The notes under the pieces were generated by a model that did not search any database, had not been told where the DNA came from, and was given only the letters and a program-made list of their open reading frames with translations. DNA of 64,000 nucleotides, from the NCBI RefSeq assembly GCF_047730085.1, contig NZ_CP159830.1:2356001-2420000 (forward strand). The letters are read 5' to 3'. This stretch comes from Njordibacter sp937773555 (GTDB lineage: Bacteria > Pseudomonadota > Gammaproteobacteria > Pseudomonadales > Balneatricaceae). The position numbers and the translations under genes were made by a program. Below, in pieces: positions 17,177 through 27,012 of the stretch (position 1 is the stretch's first letter; every line of letters starts with the position of its first letter).

Positions 17177-18355
17177 TTAACGAGACTCCCTTGAAGCTGA
17201 ACCACCTTGAGTTAGCTGCTGGATGACCCGGTTAGTGATTTCGTCAACCATACTGGAAGACATTTTACCACCGGTACCCGTTGCAGCACGCAAAGACTGA
17301 TTCTGCATGATTTGATCTAAAGGTAACACCATCATGTTGTTACCACCTTCGACGTCTACCATTACCTTAGAAGCATTGGAAAGTACATCTTCCATGGCAA
17401 CGATATAAAGACGCTCCCGAGTCACTTCTGGAGCCTTTTGGTATTCCGTCAACAACTTAGTAAAACGAGTCGCCTCACCTTCAGCACGCGCTACTACCTG
17501 TGCACGATAAGCTTGGGCTTCTTCGCTTACACGCTGGGCGCGACCACGAGATTCTGGCACGATACCATTAGCATAGGCTTGGGCTTCGTTCTTAACTCGC
17601 TGTTCATCTTCACGAGCCTTGATCACGTCATCAAACGCATCTTGCACTTGTGATGGTGCAGCCGTGTTTTCTATGTTGACCTTAATCACCTCTAAGCCAG
17701 TTTTGTAGTCATCCAACAAAGCTTGTAATCGGCTTTCAATGTCTAACGCCAAAAGCGCACGGCCTTCAGTAAGTACAGAGTGCATTTCCGAACCGCCTAC
17801 CACATGGCGCAAAGCGCTTTGTGTAGCCTGTAATAAGCTATTCTCTGGATTCCTAACTTCTAACAAGAAATCTTTAGGACTAGACACAATATATTGAACT
17901 GATAAGCCAACTTCAACAATGTTTTCATCTTCTGTCAGCATTAAAGCTCGGTGGTCAACGTTACGAACCGCAGTCACATTAACCTTGGTCACGTTGTCAA
18001 ATAACGGCGGGTTCCAATGCAAACCAGGCTGCACGGTTTCACTAAACTTACCAAGCCGCAAAACCACTGCACGCTCCTGCTGGTCGACAGTGTAGAGGCC
18101 CATACCCGCCCACAACACTAGAACGATTGCGGCACCAAAACCAATAATTTTACCGGTAGGAGCTGGGGTATTACCACCCCCTGAACCAGAGTTATCTTTG
18201 TTGCCAGATCCGCCAAACAAGCCACTGAATTTCTCAACCAGCTTACCTAACGCCTCATCTAGATCAGGTGGCCCCTGATCTTGTCCGTTTGGGCGACGAT
18301 TGCCACCCCATGGATCTTGGTCTTTACCGTTATTACCCGGTTCATTCCAGGCCAT
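17177..18355 (-). CDS. hflK: Modulator of FtsH protease HflK
   Basis: The 392-residue partner of HflC starts MAWNEPGNNGKDQDPWG, the conserved Gly/Pro-rich cytoplasmic N-terminus. A membrane anchor follows at about 72-92 (IIGFGAAIVLVLWAGMGLYT), then the SPFH domain (DQQERAVVLRLGKFSETVQP GLHWNPPL region) and a coiled C-terminal part ending in a Ser/Gln-rich tail. It lies between hflX and hflC. Confidence 0.96.
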   Translation of the reverse strand: MAWNEPGNNGKDQDPWGGNRRPNGQDQGPPDLDEALGKLVEKFSGLFGGSGNKDNSGSGGGNTPAPTGKIIGFGAAIVLVLWAGMGLYTVDQQERAVVLRLGKFSETVQPGLHWNPPLFDNVTKVNVTAVRNVDHRALMLTEDENIVEVGLSVQYIVSSPKDFLLEVRNPENSLLQATQSALRHVVGGSEMHSVLTEGRALLALDIESRLQALLDDYKTGLEVIKVNIENTAAPSQVQDAFDDVIKAREDEQRVKNEAQAYANGIVPESRGRAQRVSEEAQAYRAQVVARAEGEATRFTKLLTEYQKAPEVTRERLYIVAMEDVLSNASKVMVDVEGGNNMMVLPLDQIMQNQSLRAATGTGGKMSSSMVDEITNRVIQQLTQGGSASRESR

Positions 18356-18388
18356 AAACTTCTCCTGATTATTGCAATTATTAAATAG

Positions 18389-19699
18389 TTACGAGTCCCA
18401 CGGGTTGGCTGGCTTACCTACAAAAGGCGTTGCATCCATTCCTACACGACTCAATACTTGTAAAAAATCTCGCTTTTGTAAGCGTACGTCCAACACCATA
18501 TGACCTTGGTCGTTGATGTCTTCTTTTTCTACGGCGTCAAGGGCATAAAGTTGAGCCCTAAGGTTACCATACTGAGGCTCCAGCACAATTTGTTGAGCAA
18601 AAATCTCACCACCCAAGCGCTCGCTGATAGCTTGCACCAAAAGGTCTGCACCCTCACCTGTTAGCGCACTTAACCAAACCCTTCTGGGTACGCCATAACC
18701 ATCACGGTCGATACGTGCAGGGCAATCTTCTAACATATCAATCTTGTTGTACACCAGCAAGTGGGGTAAATCATCAGCACCAATCTCTGCGAGCACCGAC
18801 TCAACTTCTTTTATGTTATCGTCACGTTTTTCATCATTTGCATCAATTAAGTGGAGCAATAACGTGGCTTCAGCTGTTTCTTGCAGCGTAGCCCGAAACG
18901 CATCAACCAGCTTATGAGGCAAGTGACGAATAAACCCTACCGTGTCTACCAATATAGTGGGGCCAACATCTTTAATTTCAAGACGCCTAAAAGTTGGATC
19001 TAAGGTTGCGAACAGTTGGTCTGCGGCGTAAACATCTGCAATGGTAATCCGATTAAACAAACTAGACTTGCCCGCGTTAGTATACCCCACCAAAGAAATA
19101 GTAGGCACTTCTGCACGGCGCCGTGCACGGCGCCCCTGCTCACGTTGCTTACGCACCTTACCCAAGCGTTTCAATATGGTATTAATACGCACGCGCAGTA
19201 GGCGACGGTCCGTTTCTAACTGAGTTTCACCTGGGCCTCTTAAACCAATACCCCCTTTTTGACGCTCGAGGTGGGTCCAGCCTCGAACCAATCGAGTAGA
19301 CATATGCTCTAGCTGAGCAAGCTCAACTTGGAGCTTACCCTCATGGGTACGCGCGCGTTGAGCAAAAATATCCAGAATCAAACCAGTACGATCTAAAACT
19401 CTGCACTGCAGTTCAAGTTCTAAGTTTCGTTCTTGGCCGGGGGTCAGAGCATGGTTGAAGATGACAATTTCAGCGCCGTGTTGTTCCAAAGCTAGCTTAA
19501 TCTCTTCTACTTTGCCAGAACCAACATAGGTTTTTGGGTGAGGGGTTGCGCGTGAACCACCTATTGTTTCTAGGGGATCCGCACCAGCTGAATAAACCAG
19601 CTCTTTTAATTCGTTGGCATCTTCGCGCTCTCCTTCTTGGCCCATTTGTAGATGGACAAGGATCGCACGTTCGCCTGATTGATGACGTTCAAAAAACAA
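18389..19699 (-). CDS. hflX: Ribosome-associated GTPase HflX
   Basis: HflX is a 50S-binding GTPase that splits stalled ribosomes under stress. The 436-residue protein has the N-terminal HflX domain (HPKTYVGSGKVEEIK), the RGPGETQLETDRR linker motif and a G domain with VGYTNAGKSSLFN (G1), DTVGFIRHLPHKLVDAF (G3) and NKID (G4). It appears to begin at a TTG giving MFFERHQSGERAILVHL. Pseudomonad HflX proteins begin with the same MFFERH sequence, which supports this unusual start. It follows hfq. Confidence 0.95.
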   Translation of the reverse strand: MFFERHQSGERAILVHLQMGQEGEREDANELKELVYSAGADPLETIGGSRATPHPKTYVGSGKVEEIKLALEQHGAEIVIFNHALTPGQERNLELELQCRVLDRTGLILDIFAQRARTHEGKLQVELAQLEHMSTRLVRGWTHLERQKGGIGLRGPGETQLETDRRLLRVRINTILKRLGKVRKQREQGRRARRRAEVPTISLVGYTNAGKSSLFNRITIADVYAADQLFATLDPTFRRLEIKDVGPTILVDTVGFIRHLPHKLVDAFRATLQETAEATLLLHLIDANDEKRDDNIKEVESVLAEIGADDLPHLLVYNKIDMLEDCPARIDRDGYGVPRRVWLSALTGEGADLLVQAISERLGGEIFAQQIVLEPQYGNLRAQLYALDAVEKEDINDQGHMVLDVRLQKRDFLQVLSRVGMDATPFVGKPANPWDS

Positions 19700-19719
19700 A
19701 ACAATAACCTAAATCAAAG

Positions 19720-19739
19720 CGAGCACCATGAGGTGCTCG
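19720..19739 (-). terminator. Hairpin between hfq and hflX (attenuator-like)
   Basis: CGAGCACC and GGTGCTCG form an 8-bp stem with a 4-base loop. On the minus strand it is followed only by a broken T-run (CTTTGATTT). It lies between the hfq stop and the hflX start and may reduce, not abolish, read-through. Confidence 0.4.
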
Positions 19740-19764
19740 TTGGGGTTTCACAAAGTCAATAAAG

Positions 19765-19998
19765 TTAGTCCAGCTCGTCTTCGGCTGGCATTTTGACAGG
19801 GCGTGATGGTACCACAGTTGATATAGCATGCTTGTACACCATTTGAGAAACAGTGTTTTTTAACAAGATTACAAACTGGTCAAAAGACTCAATTTGACCC
19901 TGTAATTTAATACCGTTTACCAAGAATATAGAAACAGGTACTCGCTCCTTGCGCAGTACGTTTAAATAAGGGTCTTGTAGGGTTTGCCCTTTTGACAT
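19765..19998 (-). CDS. hfq: RNA chaperone Hfq
   Basis: Hfq is the hexameric Sm-like protein that pairs small RNAs with mRNAs. The 77-residue protein starts MSKGQTLQDPYLNVLRKERV, with the Sm1 segment VNGIKLQGQIESFDQFVILL and Sm2 VYKHAISTVVP. The ATG at 19998 follows AAGGAGCTATC, a strong ribosome-binding site. An upstream in-frame start at 20016 would add six residues and is less likely. The C-terminal tail is short. It sits between miaA and hflX as in other gammaproteobacteria. Confidence 0.97.
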   Translation of the reverse strand: MSKGQTLQDPYLNVLRKERVPVSIFLVNGIKLQGQIESFDQFVILLKNTVSQMVYKHAISTVVPSRPVKMPAEDELD

Positions 19999-20098
19999 GA
20001 TAGCTCCTTGTGTCATTAACCTAACCTCATTTTAAAGTTAGTAGTTAATGATGCGTAAATGCGCTAACAGATGCAAGCCGTTTTACGCTGCCTTTACG

Positions 20099-21055
20099 CT
20101 AATTACTTATCTTATCGAATAATTGCAAAACTTTAAATGTTAATTTTGTATCTAAACTGTCAAACATCTGTAATTCTGGCCAACTTCGCAGCCAAGTTAA
20201 CTGTCTTTTAGCCAGTTGCCTAGTTGCTACGATGCCTTTGAACTGCATTGTAGCATCATCATACTCACCCGTTAAGTGCTGCCACATTTGACGATAGCCA
20301 ACACAACGCATGGATGGCAGGTCTAAATGTAAGTCTCCACGAGCCATTAAGGATTCAACTTCATGCCTAAACCCTTGCTGCAGCATTAACTCGAAACGCT
20401 GCTCTATGCGCTGGTGTAATACGGCTCTGTCAGGTGGCCATACACCAAGCGAAGTAACCTCATAGGGTAACCGTTGCTGCTCTTGTCTGGACCAATGATC
20501 GGTTAAGGTTTCTCCACTAAGCAAGAACACTTCCATGGCCCTCGTTATTCGCTGTGAATCAGCAGCGTTAATACGTGCCCCAGCTATGGGATCTATTTTA
20601 CACAAGCGGACGTGCATCGCTGCTAGCCCTTGGTCATGTATCTGTTGCTCTAGCTGCCCACGCATCTCAGGGTCTGATACAGGCAACAGTGCTAAACCAT
20701 CCACAAGGGCTTTATAGTACATCATGGTGCCACCCACTAGCAGGGGAACCTTTCCCCGAGCAGTAATTTCTGCCATTAGCGCTAGAGCATCCATGCGAAA
20801 CCTAGCCGCTGAATACGCTTCGAGAGGGTCACAGATATTGATCAAATGATGCGGCGCCGCTATTAAAGTCTGAGCGTCTGGTTTGGCGCTACCAATATTC
20901 ATGTCTTGGTAAATTTGTGCCGAGTCGACAGAAATAATTTCACAAGCACGCTGCTGAACGAGCTCTACCGCTAAATCAGTTTTACCTGCGGCAGTTGGGC
21001 CCATAAGAAAAATAGCTGGGGGTAATTGAACTGCTGGTAACTGGATAGAAGGCAC
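20099..21055 (-). CDS. miaA: tRNA dimethylallyltransferase MiaA
   Basis: MiaA transfers a dimethylallyl group to N6 of A37 in tRNAs reading UNN codons. The 318-residue protein has the P-loop GPTAAGKT at 19-26, the DSAQIYQDMNIGSAKP substrate motif, ITRAMEVFLLSGETLT and VATRQLAKRQLTWLRSWPEL, all standard. It begins 3 bases after the mutL stop, so the two are almost certainly cotranscribed. Confidence 0.97.
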   Translation of the reverse strand: MPSIQLPAVQLPPAIFLMGPTAAGKTDLAVELVQQRACEIISVDSAQIYQDMNIGSAKPDAQTLIAAPHHLINICDPLEAYSAARFRMDALALMAEITARGKVPLLVGGTMMYYKALVDGLALLPVSDPEMRGQLEQQIHDQGLAAMHVRLCKIDPIAGARINAADSQRITRAMEVFLLSGETLTDHWSRQEQQRLPYEVTSLGVWPPDRAVLHQRIEQRFELMLQQGFRHEVESLMARGDLHLDLPSMRCVGYRQMWQHLTGEYDDATMQFKGIVATRQLAKRQLTWLRSWPELQMFDSLDTKLTFKVLQLFDKISN

Positions 21056-21058
21056 CTA

Positions 21059-22933
21059 CTATTGCCCTCGCATAAATAGCTTATCTAGCTCAGATAAACT
21101 CAGCTGAGTCCATGTTGGACGCCCATGATTACACTGTCCACTACGCTCAGTAATTTCCATATCTCGCAATAGTGCGTTCATTTCCACATGGTTTAACCGT
21201 CGGTTAGCTCGCACCGCACCGTGGCAAGCCATGGTGCCTAGCAACTCGTTATGGGCCGCTCTAATGCGATCACTGCTGCCATAGGTAACTACATCTGCCA
21301 ATACATCGCGAACTAATTGCTCAACGTTGGCGTGTTGCAACAAACTAGGCACTTGTCTTACCACCAAACTTTCTGTACCAGACCTATCAATCACGAAGCC
21401 TAACTCATTAAACAACTCTTTCTCTACCTCAACTTGATCTGCTTCACGGGAACTCACCGCCATAGCGATAGGCACCAACAAAGGTTGGGCCTTAATGCCC
21501 TGTTCTGCCCATGATGTTTTCATTTTTTCGTACACAATGCGCTCATGGGCTGCATGCATATCTACAAGCACTAGGCCTTTAGCATTTTCAGAGATAATAT
21601 AAATGCCATGAAGTTGTGCCACTGCGTAACCCAGCGGTGGGACCTGACCAGCCTCTAATGTGGAACCCATTAATGGCGCTGAATCACCGTGTAAGTGGCC
21701 ATACACTTTGGCTTGTTCTTGCATTTGAAAAGGTGAGGACTGGCCTAAGGACCCGCCAAGCCAAGGCATTTGCTGCGTGCTTGATGAAGTAGGATTACCT
21801 GCAACCTGACCTAAGTCCACCTGTGTCTGGCCTGAAAAAACACCTGCCTCAAGCCCTTGAGGCTGCACCTGAAACTGATCCTGCATTACACCAAGCTGCT
21901 CAATACCCCCACCTGTAGGTGTTTCTGGGCGCACTTGAGCCAAGGTTTTGTGTAAGCTGCGAAAGATAAAATCATGCACTAGTCGACCGTCGCGAAACCG
22001 CACTTCGTTTTTAGTGGGGTGCACGTTTACATCCACATTTGAAGGATCTAACTCTAAATACAACACAAAAGCTGGATGGCGTCCGTGGTACAAAACATCG
22101 CGATAAGCTTGGCGCACAGCATGGCCTACCAACTTATCTTTCACCACGCGGCCATTAACAAAAAAATATTGCAGATCCATTTGACTACGAGAAAATGTCG
22201 GCAGGCCAACCCATCCCCACAACCTTAAACCTGGCGCCTCCATTTCTATATGCAGGGCTTGTTGCATAAAAGCTGGGCCACATACACTAGCCACACGCTT
22301 TTCTTGAGCGGTTTGAGTATCTGCTGGGCGCAGATTGTGAATCACTTTCTGGTTATGCTTGAGGCTAAAAGCCACATCAAATCGGCTTAACGCTAGCCGC
22401 TTTATTACTTCTTCTAAGTGGCCAAATTCTGTCTTTTCGGTGCGTAAAAACTTACGCCTAGCAGGTGTATTAAAAAACAAATCTCTCACTTCAACGCTGG
22501 TGCCAATCGGGTGGGCAGCAGGTTGTAATTGAGCTTCCATATCGCGGCCTTGGGTTATAACTTGCCAGGCGCTCTCCTGGCCCTGTGTATTTGATGTGAG
22601 CGTTAAACGTGATACAGAGCTCACACTCGCCAGGGCCTCTCCACGAAAACCCAAGCTTTGGACCGATTCTAGATCTTCTAAGCTGGCAATTTTACTGGTG
22701 GCATGGCGGCTTAACGCTAATGCCAAGTCTTGCTCACCAATGCCAGTGCCATTGTCACGCACACGCATTAGCTTTACACCACCTTGTTCTACGTCCACTT
22801 CAACTTTGGTGGCTTGAGCATCAAGGCAGTTCTCCAGCAATTCTTTGATCACCGATGCCGGGCGTTCTACCACTTCGCCCGCTGCAATTTGGTTAGCCAA
22901 GCGTGGCGTGAGTTGATGGATTTTTGAAGTCAT
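21059..22933 (-). CDS. mutL: DNA mismatch repair protein MutL
   Basis: MutL links MutS mismatch recognition to strand excision. From the ATG at 22933 there are 624 residues. The GHKL ATPase half shows IAAGEVVERPASVIKELLEN, VRDNGTGI, SRHATSKI and GFRGEALASVSSVSRLTL. A variable Gln/Ser-rich linker (about 345-445) leads to the C-terminal dimerisation domain with MACHGAVRANRRL and ITERSGQCNHGRPTW. I see no DQHAAHER-type endonuclease metal motif beyond VDMHAAHERIVYEK, which is the common non-nuclease form. A TTG start at 22960 is possible but less likely. Confidence 0.96.
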   Translation of the reverse strand: MTSKIHQLTPRLANQIAAGEVVERPASVIKELLENCLDAQATKVEVDVEQGGVKLMRVRDNGTGIGEQDLALALSRHATSKIASLEDLESVQSLGFRGEALASVSSVSRLTLTSNTQGQESAWQVITQGRDMEAQLQPAAHPIGTSVEVRDLFFNTPARRKFLRTEKTEFGHLEEVIKRLALSRFDVAFSLKHNQKVIHNLRPADTQTAQEKRVASVCGPAFMQQALHIEMEAPGLRLWGWVGLPTFSRSQMDLQYFFVNGRVVKDKLVGHAVRQAYRDVLYHGRHPAFVLYLELDPSNVDVNVHPTKNEVRFRDGRLVHDFIFRSLHKTLAQVRPETPTGGGIEQLGVMQDQFQVQPQGLEAGVFSGQTQVDLGQVAGNPTSSSTQQMPWLGGSLGQSSPFQMQEQAKVYGHLHGDSAPLMGSTLEAGQVPPLGYAVAQLHGIYIISENAKGLVLVDMHAAHERIVYEKMKTSWAEQGIKAQPLLVPIAMAVSSREADQVEVEKELFNELGFVIDRSGTESLVVRQVPSLLQHANVEQLVRDVLADVVTYGSSDRIRAAHNELLGTMACHGAVRANRRLNHVEMNALLRDMEITERSGQCNHGRPTWTQLSLSELDKLFMRGQ

Positions 22934-22965
22934 TAAAGGCTCACAATCAATAATAGACAAGTCAT

Positions 22966-24336
22966 TTAACTTGCTGGAATAATAAGTGTTTTACCAACTA
23001 ATAATACAGATTTACTCGTCATTTTGTTAGCCGTCTGTAAGCGCTTTACACTGGTACTAAACCGCTGGGCAATGCCCGATAACGTATCTCCAGACACTAC
23101 TTTGTAGGAACGAAGTTTACGTTTAGCTTCTACAACAGAGGCGATGTACGTATTAGCTACAGGGTAGCTATAAAAATAACTTTTTAAACCTTTAAAAATA
23201 GCGTTAGCCATTTTTTTTTGATATTGCTTAGTGCGTAATTTTGCTGCCTCACCGGGGTTAGAAATAAACCCAGTTTCTACCAGGATAGACGGCACGTCGG
23301 GTGACTTTAGCACCACAAAACCTGCCCTTTCAACGTGTCCTTTATGAAGCTTAGCAATTTTTCCTATATTTCTAAGAACCTCTTGAGCCACACGCTGACC
23401 AGTTGTTTGACTATAGTTCATAGACATATCCAGCAAGGTCATCGCCACATCGTCTTCTTTATCTTCTAAGCTGATACCGCCAATACCACCAATTAAGTCA
23501 GCGTCGTTTTGTTTTTGCGCTAGTAATCGTCCCATTTCGCTAGACGCACCACGAGAAGACAATATCCATACAGACGCACCCCTAGCTTTACTGTTTTTAA
23601 AGGCATCTGCGTGTATAGAAATAAATAAGTCTGCATTGGCTTTACGAGCTTTTTTAGTTCGTCCCCTTAAGCTTATATAGTAATCACCACTGCGTGTCAG
23701 CAGAGGTTCAAAGCCTGGCTCATTTTTGATCAACAATTGTAGTTCTTTAGCAATGCCTAAAACCACATGCTTTTCTCGTAATCTTTTACCACCAAATCTG
23801 GGACCCAAAGCACCGGGGTCTTCTCCACCATGACCCGCATCAATAGCAATCAAAACATCCCTTTGGCTGTCCAACAGCGCCAGGCTACTTAGGGTCGTGG
23901 TTTGAGGTTGAGACGGTTTTATTACTGCACCTTTTATTGGTGTTGGTGGCGTTTGTTTATAGTTAGACAAATCCACAACTAAACGATCACCATAACTTGC
24001 ATTAGGCGGCAGTGTGAAAATTTTGTGGCTGGTTTTGTAAGCTAAATCCAACACTAATCGCAATTTATTATCACTGCGCTGGCTAGAGCGAATGCTACGT
24101 ATAGGGCTGTTAGTAAAGTCTAACTTAGCCAAAGAGGTAGACAAAAAGCTGCGATCAATATCAATGACAAGACGGTGTGGGTTGGTTAAGGTGATTTCGT
24201 CAAAAGTTACAGCTGCAGAGGTATCCAGTACTAATCGGGTATTATCTGGTGCTGGCCAGATACGTATATTTTCTATTTTTGCAGCATAAGTAAACGATGA
24301 CAAACAGACCAAGGAAAGCAGCAGCAACAGTCTCAT
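22966..24336 (-). CDS. amiB: N-acetylmuramoyl-L-alanine amidase (AmiB/AmiC type)
   Basis: This periplasmic enzyme cleaves the amide between N-acetylmuramic acid and the stem peptide during daughter-cell separation. The 456 residues include a signal peptide (LLLLLSLVCLSSFTYAA), an AMIN domain (about 20-125), an Amidase_3 zinc-hydrolase domain (IAIDAGHGGEDPGA with zinc His, then KRLREKHVVLGIAKEL with zinc Glu, and SIHADAF) and a C-terminal LysM repeat (YKVVSGDTLSGIAQRFSTSV). The single LysM is typical of the pseudomonad AmiB. It overlaps tsaE by four bases and precedes mutL. Confidence 0.95.
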   Translation of the reverse strand: MRLLLLLSLVCLSSFTYAAKIENIRIWPAPDNTRLVLDTSAAVTFDEITLTNPHRLVIDIDRSFLSTSLAKLDFTNSPIRSIRSSQRSDNKLRLVLDLAYKTSHKIFTLPPNASYGDRLVVDLSNYKQTPPTPIKGAVIKPSQPQTTTLSSLALLDSQRDVLIAIDAGHGGEDPGALGPRFGGKRLREKHVVLGIAKELQLLIKNEPGFEPLLTRSGDYYISLRGRTKKARKANADLFISIHADAFKNSKARGASVWILSSRGASSEMGRLLAQKQNDADLIGGIGGISLEDKEDDVAMTLLDMSMNYSQTTGQRVAQEVLRNIGKIAKLHKGHVERAGFVVLKSPDVPSILVETGFISNPGEAAKLRTKQYQKKMANAIFKGLKSYFYSYPVANTYIASVVEAKRKLRSYKVVSGDTLSGIAQRFSTSVKRLQTANKMTSKSVLLVGKTLIIPAS

Positions 24337-24806
24337 TGTTGCATACCTTGCAAAATAGCCTCAGCCCTACTAGTTTTGGCCAAAAAGGTGAGTGTACGAC
24401 CGCGCTCCAAGGTATGAATTGTAACAACCACATCAGCGTGGGGTAGATAACCCAAGCCTTTCTCTGGCCATTCGATCACATTAATAGCCTTCCCATCAAA
24501 GTAATCCCGAATACCTAGATAGTCCAATTCTTCTGGGTTTCCCAAGCGATATAAATCAAAGTGGTTTAGCTTTTGTTGTGCAAATTGATAGGGTTCCACT
24601 AGGGTGTAGGTCGGGCTTTTAGTTGCCCCTAGGTGTCCAAAATAGCTCATAACTCCGCGCGTAAAGGTGGTTTTTCCCATACCCAAATCACCCTTTAAAA
24701 ATATTGTTGCACCTTCCCCAACAGCACCTAGAGCCTGTCCAAACTTCCTGCCTAGAGCCACCATTGCATCTTCACCGTGGGCTTGTAGTTGGTACTCTAG
24801 GAACAT
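24333..24806 (-). CDS. tsaE: tRNA t6A biosynthesis ATPase TsaE
   Basis: TsaE works with TsaB, TsaD and TsaC to make threonylcarbamoyladenosine at A37 of ANN-decoding tRNAs. From the ATG at 24806 it has 157 residues, normal for the family: P-loop LKGDLGMGKTTFTRG, then SPTYTLVEPY, HFDLYRLGNPEELDYLGI and NVIEWPEKG. A TTG 12 codons upstream would add an atypical extension. Its stop overlaps the amiB start, so it heads the tsaE-amiB-mutL-miaA chain. Confidence 0.95.
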   Translation of the reverse strand: MFLEYQLQAHGEDAMVALGRKFGQALGAVGEGATIFLKGDLGMGKTTFTRGVMSYFGHLGATKSPTYTLVEPYQFAQQKLNHFDLYRLGNPEELDYLGIRDYFDGKAINVIEWPEKGLGYLPHADVVVTIHTLERGRTLTFLAKTSRAEAILQGMQQ

Positions 24807-24953
24807 GGACTCAATAACCCGACTCAATGGATAAAATGACAAAGTGCAATATAGCTTAAAAGTAGAATAAAAACCGCCTATCTAGTAGGTATTTTATTGG
24901 TTTTATTTCATTTTTAGAGATTCGTGTTATTCGACTAGGTTAGAATAAGGGCT

Positions 24954-26126
24954 ATGCCAACATTAAACGCTTCTTTACCCACCAAACCCATGTCGCTAAC
25001 GGTGCAACAACTTGCAGACCTAGCCATGAGTATCAAACAACTTGCCAGCCAGTTTGGTTTTGCTGATTGCGGTATTACTGACACTGACAACGAAGTTGCA
25101 GGCGAGCAATTAGAGCAATGGCTAGCTCTTGGTTATCAAGCCGACATGAACTACATGAGCAAACACGGCAGCAAACGCTATCGTGCACAAGAGCTAGTGC
25201 CGGGCACCCAACGTATTATATGTTTGCGTATGGATTATTTAGACCCCAAATTAACCACCTTAAGTACCTTAGAAGATGGTGAGCAGGCATACATTGCCCG
25301 TTATGCCCTAGGCAGGGATTACCACAAATTAGTACGAAAACGCCTAGCACAACTTAGTAAAGCCATTGCAGCATTAATTGGTCCCTTCGGTCACCGGGTA
25401 TTTGTTGATAGCGCCCCCGTGCTGGAAAAACCCCTAGCCCAAAAAGCAGGCTTAGGCTGGCAAGGAAAACACACTCTAATTATTAACCGCAAACAAGGCT
25501 CGTGGTTTGTGCTTGGTGAAATCTTTGTTGATCTACCACTACCCATAGATGAACCTTACCAAAAAGACCACTGCAGTCGCTGCGAATCTTGCATTACCGT
25601 TTGCCCAACATCAGCATTTCCACAGCCTTACGTACTGGATGCAAACCGCTGTATTGCCTACTTAACGATCGAACACAAGGGTAGCATTGCACCTGAATTA
25701 CGGCCACTAATGGGTAATAAAGTATTTGGCTGTGACGACTGCCAGCTAGCCTGCCCGTGGAACCGTGCTCCTGGCGCTACAAAGGAAGATGACTTTAAAC
25801 CTCGCCACGGTTTAGACCAAGCAAAATTAACAGAGCTATTTATGTGGACTGAAGAAGAATTTCTTAAGCGCACCGAAGGGTCTCCTATTAGGCGAGCTGG
25901 TTTTGAAGGCTGGCAACGAAATTTAGCCATTGGCTTAGGTAATGGCCCAGCTACAAAAACCACGTTAAACGCACTGCAATCCCAACGCGCTAAAGCTACT
26001 CCCATGGTGAGCGAACATATCGACTGGGCAATGGGGCAATTAACACAACGACAAGCCCAACATATCCCAATAACGCCACTACCTCTGGCCTATCATTTAG
26101 GGCATAAGTTAAAGCATCTGTCTTAA
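24954..26126 (+). CDS. queG: Epoxyqueuosine reductase QueG
   Basis: QueG reduces epoxyqueuosine to queuosine in tRNA, the last step of the pathway, with cobalamin and two [4Fe-4S] clusters. The 390-residue protein shows FGFADCGITD, RYALGRDYHKLVRKRL, HRVFVDSAPVLEKPLAQKAG and two ferredoxin cysteine sets: CSRCESCITVCPTSAF and GCDDCQLACPWN. It is divergent from tsaE, the usual neighbour. An ATG 12 codons in would give a length closer to the E. coli protein; neither start has a clear ribosome-binding site. Confidence 0.95.
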   Translation: MPTLNASLPTKPMSLTVQQLADLAMSIKQLASQFGFADCGITDTDNEVAGEQLEQWLALGYQADMNYMSKHGSKRYRAQELVPGTQRIICLRMDYLDPKLTTLSTLEDGEQAYIARYALGRDYHKLVRKRLAQLSKAIAALIGPFGHRVFVDSAPVLEKPLAQKAGLGWQGKHTLIINRKQGSWFVLGEIFVDLPLPIDEPYQKDHCSRCESCITVCPTSAFPQPYVLDANRCIAYLTIEHKGSIAPELRPLMGNKVFGCDDCQLACPWNRAPGATKEDDFKPRHGLDQAKLTELFMWTEEEFLKRTEGSPIRRAGFEGWQRNLAIGLGNGPATKTTLNALQSQRAKATPMVSEHIDWAMGQLTQRQAQHIPITPLPLAYHLGHKLKHLS

Positions 26127-26438
26127 ATTTTAGAGTAACTTTGCACTTGGCTGCCTTTATTACATTTATTTTTATTATGGGGGCAAAGACTTAAAGATGA
26201 TTCGCGGTTAACATAAGACCACTCTCAAACTTACCAATGGCCCAGACTAGACGCACTAATACTATGGTGTTACAGCGCTGCGGCTACAACAACACGCTAG
26301 CAGTGGCGGCCGGCATTGAACCCGTCAGCTACGCACGGCATTAGGTTGGCAAAAGATTAAACTGGTACTAATTTACGGCTTGCCTGAGGCACTATTGCAT
26401 CACGTTTTTAGCCCCAGAAAATAAAAGGAAACTCAACT
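26127..26438. other. Intergenic stretch with possible decayed coding sequence
   Basis: There is no intact gene here. Two plus-strand frames read sensibly but break into each other near 26342: one from about 26263 (MVLQRCGYNNTLAVAAGIEP), the other ending at 26421-26423 (GWQKIKLVLIYGLPEALLHH). They look like remains of a coding sequence joined by a frameshift. I cannot name the family; transposase remains are a guess. Confidence 0.3.
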
Positions 26439-26891
26439 GTGATCTACCGAGAAGCGGTGTTAGATGATTTGCCACGCTTACTAGAAATAGAGCAGTTATT
26501 AGTAGCCGCTGAACGTCCGTTTGACGCATCCATTAAAGCGGATAAGACGTTTTATTATGATATAACAGAGCAGATTAATAGCCGTAATGTCCACTTAGTT
26601 GTATTGGAGCACGACGCCAACATTGTTGCTGTGGGCTATGCAAAAATCCGAACGTCTAAGCCAGCTCATAACCATACAATTCATGCTTACCTCGGCTTTA
26701 TGTACGTATCACCTCACATACGAGGCCAAGGCGTTAATCGGCATATCTTGGGATTGTTGACGCAATGGAGCCGTGATAATGGAGCCGAGGCTCTTTATCT
26801 AGACGTATATTCTCAAAACTCATCAGCTATCCGAGCCTATGAAAAAGTAGGGTTCGCACCTTGCTTGGTTGAAATGAAGTTAATTCTCTAA
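26439..26891 (+). CDS. GNAT family N-acetyltransferase
   Basis: This 150-residue acetyl-CoA-dependent acyltransferase starts at a GTG preceded by AAAAGGAAACTCAACT. It has YREAVLDDLPRLLEIEQ (N-terminal GNAT strand and helix), the acetyl-CoA loop MYVSPHIRGQGVNRHILGLL matching the Q/R-x-x-G-x-G/A pattern, and the C-terminal LYLDVYSQNSSAIRAYEKVG FAPC segment. The substrate is unknown. It stands alone between queG and nudC, both on the same strand. Confidence 0.9.
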   Translation: MIYREAVLDDLPRLLEIEQLLVAAERPFDASIKADKTFYYDITEQINSRNVHLVVLEHDANIVAVGYAKIRTSKPAHNHTIHAYLGFMYVSPHIRGQGVNRHILGLLTQWSRDNGAEALYLDVYSQNSSAIRAYEKVGFAPCLVEMKLIL

Positions 26892-27012
26892 ATTTATCCA
26901 GTTATTTGCTAAGCTGTTAGAGCGCCCCAAAGCCACATTTATTCATGTTAGAATCATGCTATTGCAGCAAATATATTAATCTGTATAACCTGACATTTTG
27001 GGGCTTAAACAG

